NCBI RefSeq assembly: GCF_015475875.1
Contig: NZ_JADKYM010000017.1
Span: 1-58,178 of the forward strand
Source: Sphingopyxis solisilvae
GTDB lineage: Bacteria > Pseudomonadota > Alphaproteobacteria > Sphingomonadales > Sphingomonadaceae
Reading direction: 5' to 3'
Length of the DNA: 58,178 nt
Made by a program: the position numbers and the translations under genes
Notes under the pieces: model-generated
What the model was told of the DNA's origin: nothing
Seen by the model: the letters and a program-made list of their open reading frames with translations, nothing else
Databases searched by the model: none
Shown: one piece after another, positions 52,288-58,178 of the stretch
How the letters are laid out: each line of letters opens with the position of its first letter
Position numbering within the stretch: position 1 is the first letter of the stretch

Positions 52288-53640
52288 TTGGCCAGTACCG
52301 TTCTGCCATCCGTTGACCCCGCCGGACAGGAAGCCGCGCTTCGCCCGCGGACCGTCGCCGCCTATGCCGCTACCGCCGGGCCGACGGTGATCCTGGGCTT
52401 GCCGTTCAGCGTTTACCTGCCGCCCTATATTGCCGAGGGCGGGATCATTCCGGTGGCGCTCGTCGGGCTGCTGTTTTCGCTGACGACGATCTGGGATGGC
52501 GTCGTCGATCCGTTGATCGGGACGATGGTCGACCGCGTGCGCACCGGGCTCGGCGCGCACCGGCGCTGGATGCTGATGGCGCTGGCCCCGCTCGCGCTGC
52601 TGCTGCTGGCGATCGTCACCATCGGCGACCAGCTGCCCTTCGCCGCCCTGTTCGTGATGATGGTGCTCTTTTATTCCAGTTTCAGCCTTTACGAGGTGGC
52701 GCAGCTGTCGTGGGGATCGGCGCTGGTGCGGACGCCCGCCGACAGCGCACTGCTCTATGGCATGCGCGACTGGTTCGCGAAAATCGCGCTGATCCTGGCG
52801 TTCGCTGCGCCGGCAGCAGCGCAGCTCTTGTTTCCGGGCGTCAGCCTGCAGGGGCGGATCATGGCCTATGCCAGCCTGTTCATGCTGATGGTGCCGATCG
52901 CGCTCTTTGCCATCCGGCGCGTACCGGCGCGCGCCGTGGTTGCCAAACCCGGCATCGGCTGGCGGCAGGAAATCCGGGTATCGCTGTCCTATCCGCCGCT
53001 CATGCTGCTCCTCGGGGTGCAGTTTCTCAACAGCTTCGCCTTCGGTTCGCTGACGGCGCTGTTCGTCTTTTTCGCTGCCGCCGTGCTCGATCTCGACGCG
53101 CAGAGCGCGGTGTTGCTGTTCGCCAGCTTTGTCGGCGGCGCTTTGGCGTCGCCGGTCTGGACGTTGCTGGCGCGGCGGTTCGGCAAGCCGCCGATGATGA
53201 TCGCCATGGGCCTGCTGATCTCCGGATTGCTGATCGCGACCCTGTTCCAGGCGCCCGCCGGGCTCGGCCAGGCAACCGGCTTTTCGATGGCGCTCGGGAC
53301 GGGCTTCGTCGGCCTGTTGTTTACCCATTCGATGCTGGCCGACATCATCCCGCGCGATGCGGCGCGATGCGGACGGAATCGTTCGGCATTTCTGTTCGCA
53401 ATGCTCAATCTGATGCAGAAATTCGGGGTCGCTGCGGCGATTGCGGTCAGCTATATCCTGCTCGACGTGGTCGGTTTCGATCCGGCGAACGGTGCGGCGG
53501 CGGCGCGCGAACTGCACCTGTTGTTCGCGCTCCAGCCGACGGCCAGCTGGCTGGTCATGGCACTGCTGCTGCTGCTGATCCGGCGGGCGCTCGCGCACGA
53601 GGCTACCCCCGCACTTGCATTCACCGCGACGCGCCAGTAA
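52288..53640 (+). CDS. MFS transporter, GPH-type (sugar:cation symporter family)
   Basis: 450 residues with about 12 membrane segments, beginning with TTG. The WDGVVDPLIGTMVDRVRTGL loop and HRRWMLMALAP resemble the GPH/MFS_2 group, which moves sugars or organic acids with Na+ or H+. Sphingomonads use such proteins near uptake genes, but no sugar genes are close here. It ends 154 bp before secE. The substrate cannot be told. Confidence 0.85.
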   Translation: MASTVLPSVDPAGQEAALRPRTVAAYAATAGPTVILGLPFSVYLPPYIAEGGIIPVALVGLLFSLTTIWDGVVDPLIGTMVDRVRTGLGAHRRWMLMALAPLALLLLAIVTIGDQLPFAALFVMMVLFYSSFSLYEVAQLSWGSALVRTPADSALLYGMRDWFAKIALILAFAAPAAAQLLFPGVSLQGRIMAYASLFMLMVPIALFAIRRVPARAVVAKPGIGWRQEIRVSLSYPPLMLLLGVQFLNSFAFGSLTALFVFFAAAVLDLDAQSAVLLFASFVGGALASPVWTLLARRFGKPPMMIAMGLLISGLLIATLFQAPAGLGQATGFSMALGTGFVGLLFTHSMLADIIPRDAARCGRNRSAFLFAMLNLMQKFGVAAAIAVSYILLDVVGFDPANGAAAARELHLLFALQPTASWLVMALLLLLIRRALAHEATPALAFTATRQ

Positions 53641-53794
53641 AGGCGGCGTTCAATCGGACAGATGCGCCGCTTTTTCCGCCTTTCGCCGACCTGCTCGGGG
53701 AGGGTGGGCGGACTATTGCCCAAAGCGTGCTTGACGCGCGGGGCATGGCGACCCATCTGCTCCGAAATGCGTTTTTAAGGACAGGACGATCGAC

Positions 53795-53992
53795 ATGGCA
53801 AAGACCAGCCCGGCGGAGTTCATCAACCAGGTGCGCACCGAAGCCCGGAAAATCGTCTGGCCGACGGGGCGCGAGACGGTGCAGACAACGATCATGGTGT
53901 TGATCATGACGACGATCCTGTCGTTGTTCTTCCTTGGCGTCGATACGGTTTTCAACGCGATCGTCAGCTGGCTGACCTCGCTCGCGCGCTGA
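53795..53992 (+). CDS. secE: Preprotein translocase subunit SecE
   Basis: 65 residues: short cytoplasmic part with EFINQVRTEARKIVWPTGRE, then one membrane helix (TIMVLIMTTILSLFFLGVD). The minimal SecE of alphaproteobacteria has one helix. It clamps SecY in the inner membrane. nusG follows by 37 bp, the classical gene pair. Confidence 0.95.
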   Translation: MAKTSPAEFINQVRTEARKIVWPTGRETVQTTIMVLIMTTILSLFFLGVDTVFNAIVSWLTSLAR

Positions 53993-54029
53993 TTTCGGCG
54001 CGGCTTCATCAACAGGATACGGGATACAC

Positions 54030-54566
54030 ATGGCGCGCTGGTACATCATTCACGCCTATTCGGGTTTCGAGAACAAGGTGCGCGATTCGGTGCTTGCCGA
54101 AGCCGAGCGGATGGGGCTGACCGATTTCGTTGAAGCGGTCGAGGTGCCGGTGGAAACCGTTACCGAGGTCAAGCGCGGCAAGAAAGTGCAGGCGGAACGC
54201 AAATTCTTCCCCGGCTATGTCCTCGCCAAGCTGACCATGACCGACGACGTCTATCACTTGGTCAAGAACACGCCGAAGGTCACGGGCTTCCTGGGCTCGT
54301 CGGGCAAGCCGCAGGCGATCAGCGAGGCCGAGGCCGCGCGCATCCTGAACAGCAAGGAAGAGGCCGCGGCCCGACCGAAGACCGAGATCCGCGTCGATTA
54401 CGAAATCGGCGATCAGGTCAAGGTGCTCGACGGTCCGTTCGCCAGCTTCAACGGGCTGGTCGAGGAACTCGATTTCGAAAAGGCGCGCGTCAAGGTGTCG
54501 GTGTCGATCTTTGGTCGCGCCACCCCGGTCGAGCTCGACTTCGAACAGGTCGAACGCATGAAGTGA
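54030..54566 (+). CDS. nusG: Transcription termination/antitermination factor NusG
   Basis: 178 residues. The NGN domain begins ARWYIIHAYSGFENKVRDSV, and the C-terminal KOW domain has EIGDQVKVLDGPFASFNG. It binds RNA polymerase and links to Rho or ribosomal S10. It follows secE. A thioesterase gene separates it from rplK, which usually comes next. Confidence 0.97.
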   Translation: MARWYIIHAYSGFENKVRDSVLAEAERMGLTDFVEAVEVPVETVTEVKRGKKVQAERKFFPGYVLAKLTMTDDVYHLVKNTPKVTGFLGSSGKPQAISEAEAARILNSKEEAAARPKTEIRVDYEIGDQVKVLDGPFASFNGLVEELDFEKARVKVSVSIFGRATPVELDFEQVERMK

Positions 54567-54606
54567 TGGCCCTCGGCTGTCGCTACCTCAAGGAACGGAT
54601 GACGAT

Positions 54607-55533
54607 ATGAGCCTGACTCCCGCCGAGATTCAGGCTCGCATCGATCGCGCCCGCGAAATTCAATCTGCCTTTTCGCCGGAAAAAGTGGTCGGTGCAGTCA
54701 CTCGCCTGTTCGACCTCGTTCCCTCCGATGAGCCCGACGAATATAGCTTCCCGGCGTTCAACAAACCGACGCGCGACCGCATCTTCGGCGGCCAGGTGAT
54801 TGCACAGGCGCTGGTCGCCGCGGCGCGCACCGTCGATCCGGGCAAGTCGGCGCATTCGCTCCACGCCTATTTCCTGCGCGGCGGCGACGAAGCGAAGCCG
54901 CTGCATTTCCGCGTTCACCGCGATTTCGACGGGCGCAGCTTCGCCAACCGCCGCGTCGTCGTGCGCCAGGACGGCAAGGTGATCTTCAACCTCACCGCAT
55001 CCTTCCATGCCCCCGAACCCGGCGCGTCGCATCAGGTGCCGATGCCCGACCTGCTGCCGCCCGACCAGTGCGTCGAGTTCACCGAAAATCTTGCCGCCGA
55101 TCCCAATGTCAGCGACGCCCAGCTCGACCGCATGGCGCGCCTGCGCCCGTTCGAGATGCGCAGTTTCCGCCCGCCCTCGACCGAAAAGGCGTCGGCGCAT
55201 TATCAATGGTATCGCCTCGCCGCGCCGATCGGCGACGACCCGCTGCTTCATCGCGCCTTCCTTTCCTATGCGTCCGACATGGGACTGCTGTCGTCCTCGC
55301 TGCTCCCGCACGGCTTCACCTGGTCGACCCCCGGGCTGTTCTCGACCAGCCTCGATCATGCGATGTGGTTTCACGACGACATCCGCGTCGATGAGTGGTT
55401 CGCCTATGTGATGGACAGCGACTGGACCGGCGCCGCGCGCGGCATCAACCGCGGCCTCGTCTATCGCCCAGACGGCACACTGATCGCATCGGTGATGCAG
55501 GAAGGATTGCTGCGGCTGGTACCGCAAGGCTGA
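54607..55533 (+). CDS. tesB: Acyl-CoA thioesterase II (TesB family)
   Basis: 308 residues with two hotdog domains. IFGGQVIAQALVAAARTV and SAHSLHAYFLRGGDEAKPLH form the first; SLDHAMWFHDDIRVDEW lies in the second and holds the conserved Asp. TesB hydrolyses acyl-CoA to free acid and CoA in the cytoplasm. It sits 40 bp after nusG and before rplK, an unusual place. A 150-bp repeat separates it from rplK. Confidence 0.93.
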   Translation: MSLTPAEIQARIDRAREIQSAFSPEKVVGAVTRLFDLVPSDEPDEYSFPAFNKPTRDRIFGGQVIAQALVAAARTVDPGKSAHSLHAYFLRGGDEAKPLHFRVHRDFDGRSFANRRVVVRQDGKVIFNLTASFHAPEPGASHQVPMPDLLPPDQCVEFTENLAADPNVSDAQLDRMARLRPFEMRSFRPPSTEKASAHYQWYRLAAPIGDDPLLHRAFLSYASDMGLLSSSLLPHGFTWSTPGLFSTSLDHAMWFHDDIRVDEWFAYVMDSDWTGAARGINRGLVYRPDGTLIASVMQEGLLRLVPQG

Positions 55534-55542
55534 TCCGGGTTT

Positions 55543-55689
55543 CCTCTCCCCTTGGGAGAGGATAGGCAGACTTGCCAGCTTGCTGGTTAGGATGCCTTGG
55601 TGAGGGTCTCTGGCGTCTGATCCCCTCACCCAGCTTCGACTAGGCAGCAAGCTCCCAAGCCTTCGCAACCCTCTCCCAAGGGGAGAGGG
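55543..55689. repeat. Imperfect inverted repeat element between tesB and rplK
   Basis: The left end holds hairpin cctctccccttgggagagg (55543-55561), and the right end holds its counterpart, 55669-55689. Inner arms ggtgaggg and cccctcacc also match. Such cctctcccc elements are dispersed in sphingomonad genomes. The rest, to 55856, is the rplK leader with no gene. Confidence 0.75.
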
Positions 55690-55856
55690 AGGCGCCCAAA
55701 ACCCTTGCCTCACCGCCCGTTTCCAGCTAACGGCCCCGCTTCGCGTCAGATAAGGGCGTGATTCCGCGCGGGAGGAAGGGGTGATGCCCTTCTGTTCGAC
55801 CGCTAATTTTGAGGTTCACCGGCAACGGCGGACCGACAGAAAGATAGGAGGCCATC

Positions 55857-56288
55857 ATGGCTAAGAAGATCAGCGGCTATATCAAGCTGCAAGTACCGGC
55901 AGGGACCGCAAACCCCTCGCCGCCGCTCGGGCCGGCACTCGGCCAGCGCGGTGTCAACATCATGGAATTCTGCAAGGCGTTCAACGCCGCGACGGATGGC
56001 ATGGAAAAAGGCACCCCGACCCCGACCATTATCACCGTGTTCGCCGACAAGAGCTTTTCGTTCGTCACGAAGACGCCGCCGGCAACCTATCTGATCAAGA
56101 AGGCCGCAAACCTGAAGTCGGGTTCGAAAGAGCCGGGCAAGATCAGCGGCGGCAAGATCGCCCGCTCGAAGCTGACCGAAATCGCCGAGATCAAGATGAA
56201 GGATCTCAACGCGAACGATCTGGAACAGGCGACGAAGATCATCGAGGGCAGCGCGCGCTCGATGGGCCTCGAAGTGACGGAGGGCTGA
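55857..56288 (+). CDS. rplK: Ribosomal protein uL11
   Basis: 143 residues ([20 protein letters not shown]). It binds 23S rRNA at the GTPase-associated centre. The RBS is AGGAGG. rplA follows after 4 bp, the usual L11-L1 pair. The family's conserved N-terminal Pro-rich stretch [16 protein letters not shown] is present. Confidence 0.98.
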   Translation: MAKKISGYIKLQVPAGTANPSPPLGPALGQRGVNIMEFCKAFNAATDGMEKGTPTPTIITVFADKSFSFVTKTPPATYLIKKAANLKSGSKEPGKISGGKIARSKLTEIAEIKMKDLNANDLEQATKIIEGSARSMGLEVTEG

Positions 56289-56292
56289 ACCC

Positions 56293-56991
56293 ATGGCAAA
56301 GCTGACCAAGAAGCAGAAGTCCCTCGAGGGCAAGGTTGACAGCCTTAAGCTGCACACCGTTGACGAAGCGCTGAAGACCGTGCGCGAGCTGGCCTCGGCC
56401 AAGTTCGACGAAACGCTCGAAGTCGCGCTCAACCTGGGTGTCGATCCGCGCCACGCCGACCAGATGGTCCGCGGCGTCGTGACGCTGCCCGCCGGGACCG
56501 GCAAGGACGTCAAGGTTGCCGTGTTCGCGCGCGGCGACAACGCCGACAAGGCGCTGGCCGCCGGCGCCGACAAGGTCGGTGCCGAAGACCTGATGGAAGA
56601 CATGCTCGCGGGCAACCTCGACTATGGCCGCGTCATCGCGACGCCGGACATGATGGGCATCGTCGGCCGCCTGGGTAAGACGCTGGGTCCGAAGGGTCTG
56701 ATGCCGAACCCGAAGCTGGGCACCGTGACCCCGAACGTCGCCGAAGCCGTGAAGGCCGCCAAGGGCGGTCAGATCGAATTCCGCGTCGAAAAGGCCGGCA
56801 TCATCCACGCTGGTCTGGGCAAGCTGTCGTTCGGCGAGGAAAAGCTCCGCCAGAACTTCGACGCCTTCGTCGACGCGATCGTCAAGGCCAAGCCGGCGGG
56901 CGCGAAGGGCAAGTACGTTCGCAAGATCGCGCTGTCGTCGTCGATGGGCCCGGGCGTGAAGGTCGACACGGCCGACGTCACCGGCGCCTGA
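56293..56991 (+). CDS. rplA: Ribosomal protein uL1
   Basis: 232 residues. The L1 signature is [20 protein letters not shown]1 binds the 23S L1 stalk and in many bacteria represses its own rplKA mRNA. The expected rplJL genes do not follow; a terminator and a minus-strand gene do. Confidence 0.98.
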   Translation: MAKLTKKQKSLEGKVDSLKLHTVDEALKTVRELASAKFDETLEVALNLGVDPRHADQMVRGVVTLPAGTGKDVKVAVFARGDNADKALAAGADKVGAEDLMEDMLAGNLDYGRVIATPDMMGIVGRLGKTLGPKGLMPNPKLGTVTPNVAEAVKAAKGGQIEFRVEKAGIIHAGLGKLSFGEEKLRQNFDAFVDAIVKAKPAGAKGKYVRKIALSSSMGPGVKVDTADVTGA

Positions 56992-57014
56992 TTTCGATCA
57001 GCACTGGATTAGGG

Positions 57015-57044
57015 AAGGGCCGGAGGAAACTCCGGTCCTTTTCT
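57015..57044 (+). terminator. Rho-independent terminator after rplA
   Basis: Stem 57015-57025 pairs with 57030-57040 (one G-T wobble), loop of four, followed by a T-rich tract ttttctta. It ends the rplK-rplA transcript. Confidence 0.85.
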
Positions 57045-57078
57045 TATGGGGGTTTGGGGGTGGTAGCTGCTGACAAGG

Positions 57079-57264
57079 CTACCGGCTCTGGGGTTGTGCC
57101 CGAGCGTTCTTCGATTTCAAGCGCATGCGGATTCGATCACCAATAACAACGGCAAGGCCAACGCCGACGAGGGCCATCAGAACGTGGTCACCAAACCATC
57201 CTGATACGCCGCGCGCCGCAATGACGGTTATGCAGATCAGCGTTAACTCCTGGCGCCAATTCAT
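57079..57264 (-). CDS. Small hypothetical membrane protein
   Basis: 61 residues. Two hydrophobic stretches, LTLICITVIAARGVSGWF and LMALVGVGLAVVIGD, are followed by a basic tail (IRMRLKSKNARAQPQS). The coding character is moderate and the neighbourhood gives no hint of function. Confidence 0.45.
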   Translation of the reverse strand: MNWRQELTLICITVIAARGVSGWFGDHVLMALVGVGLAVVIGDRIRMRLKSKNARAQPQSR

Positions 57265-57356
57265 TGATTATGCTCCACCTGTTGCGAACGGGGTATGGTC
57301 CGATTTCTCCTCTATCGCAACCTTCTGCACCCGTGGAAAACAGCCACCTTCCATTT

Positions 57357-57435
57357 CCGTTCGTGTCGAGCGAAGTCGAGACACGCTTGGGAAGCGCCAG
57401 CCTTCGCGTGTCTCGACTTCGCTCGACACGAACGG
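57357..57435. repeat. 30-bp perfect inverted repeat (dispersed sphingomonad element)
   Basis: The arms at 57357-57386 and 57406-57435 are exact reverse complements, with a 19-bp spacer. The core gtgtcgagcgaagtcgagac is a frequent motif in sphingomonad intergenic repeats. It lies between the small membrane gene and ccmB. Confidence 0.85.
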
Positions 57436-57449
57436 GTTGGAGGCGTTGC

Positions 57450-58097
57450 TTACTCCCTAAGCCCCCGAAGGGCCCCCCCCGCCGCAAACGGCCCGATCAT
57501 CGTCAGCAGCAAGCTCGTCGCGCCCAGCAATTTCACTGCCCCGCGCCCCGAAGGGTCGAGCATCCCCGCGCCAAAGATCAGCAGCGGCACTGCCAGCGGC
57601 AGCACCAGCAGCCCGCCGATCGCGCTTCCGCCCTTCAGCCCGGCGGTCAGCGCCGCGCTCAGCACCGCCAGCGACGCCAGCGCCGGGATCGCAATCGCAA
57701 TCCCCGTCGCCAGCACCTCGACCCGCGCCGCGTCCTGCGCCAGCAACGCCGCCGCCGGGAACAACGCGATCATCAACGGCAGCCCGAACGCGATTCCATG
57801 CGCCAAAATCTTGACCGCCGCGATCACCTCGTCGGCGATCCCGCGCACCGCGAGCTGATCGAGCACGCCCGCATCGCGGTCGGGCCGCACCAGCCGGTCG
57901 ATCGGCAGCAACGCCGCGAGCAACGCCGCGACCCACACCATCCCGCCGCCGGCACGCCGCAGCAGGGGCGCATCGGGGCCGACCGCAAAGGGAAAGGCGG
58001 TCGCGACGAGCAGGAAGAACAGCACCGGCAACCACAACGCCCCGCTGCCCCACGCCCGCCGCAGGTCGCGCCAGAGCAGGGCGAGCAGGGTGGTCAT
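57450..58097 (-). CDS. ccmB: Heme exporter protein CcmB
   Basis: 215 residues with six membrane segments. LLALLWRDLRRAWGSGALWL and LVRPDRDAGVLDQLAVRGI match CcmB, the permease of the CcmABCD complex for cytochrome c maturation at the inner membrane. The ccmA gene should lie upstream on this strand, outside the window. The start is ATG. Confidence 0.9.
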   Translation of the reverse strand: MTTLLALLWRDLRRAWGSGALWLPVLFFLLVATAFPFAVGPDAPLLRRAGGGMVWVAALLAALLPIDRLVRPDRDAGVLDQLAVRGIADEVIAAVKILAHGIAFGLPLMIALFPAAALLAQDAARVEVLATGIAIAIPALASLAVLSAALTAGLKGGSAIGGLLVLPLAVPLLIFGAGMLDPSGRGAVKLLGATSLLLTMIGPFAAGGALRGLRE

Positions 58098-58162
58098 GCC
58101 CCCAAACCCTTCCTCGTCATTGCGAGCGCAGAATGCGACGCCAGCAACACCGCCCCGCCATT

Positions 58163-58178
58163 AGATCGGAAGAGCACA
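58163..58178 (+). other. Sequencing adapter remnant at contig end
   Basis: The last 16 bases, agatcggaagagcaca, equal the start of the Illumina TruSeq read-through adapter. It is not genomic. The 60 bases before it contain gcgagcgcagaatgcgacgc, part of a dispersed repeat. Confidence 0.95.

Noticed and set aside
53641..53794. tRNA-Trp upstream of secE
   Set aside because: This tRNA often precedes secE, but no cloverleaf could be found in the gap.
1..58178. CRISPR array or rRNA genes
   Set aside because: No regularly spaced repeats or rRNA sequences were seen in the window.

Overview
The window is high-GC alphaproteobacterial DNA. It most likely comes from the Sphingomonadales (Sphingopyxis-like); this rests on gene content and style, not on a database match. 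Two markers are paired short Flp pilins and a five-enzyme hut pathway using HutF plus HutG. The right edge ends in 16 bases identical to an Illumina adapter, so it is a contig end. Only about the first 3.9 kb and the last 26 kb are ordinary chromosome.

Left chromosome (1-3924): tail of an M48-type protease, two Flp pilins, a MutT-type Nudix hydrolase, a methyltransferase, comF, glutaredoxin grxC, a DUF1178 gene and tRNA-Arg(CCT).

Genomic island (3880-31850, about 28 kb): it lies between the 3' half of tRNA-Arg and a second copy of that half. A tyrosine integrase and an AlpA/Xis-like protein sit at the right end. The left half is a defence island: a Xre-RES toxin-antitoxin pair, a DNA methyltransferase, and an overlapping four-gene operon. 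That operon encodes a possible winged-helix protein, a RecB-like Fe-S protein, an unknown protein and an SF1 helicase. Further along are a CoiA-like nuclease, a protease pair, a Shedu nuclease, and a Pycsar pair (TIR effector plus nucleotide cyclase). At least four genes here are cut at sharp junctions, so the island was assembled from pieces. The right half carries accessory genes (GST, a broken MHYT-GGDEF-EAL gene, an I78-like protein, RadC, regulators, a truncated SRAP, and a three-gene surface/HEPN-like module). I saw no conjugation genes.

Right chromosome (31995-58162): two acyl-CoA dehydrogenases, a LuxR regulator, and a divergent hut regulon (hutIHGU and hutFC) around an 18-bp palindrome. 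Then a class A penicillin-binding protein, a DNA alkylation repair gene with an apparent ATT start, an RND efflux operon with a divergent TetR gene, and an MFS transporter. The last block is secE-nusG-tesB-rplK-rplA, followed by ccmB.

Best candidate for an undescribed system: the operon at 7749-12481 with the methyltransferase at 6325-7626. It has the parts of a self/non-self DNA-processing system but matches no named system I know. Its RecB-like subunit lacks the usual catalytic glutamate.
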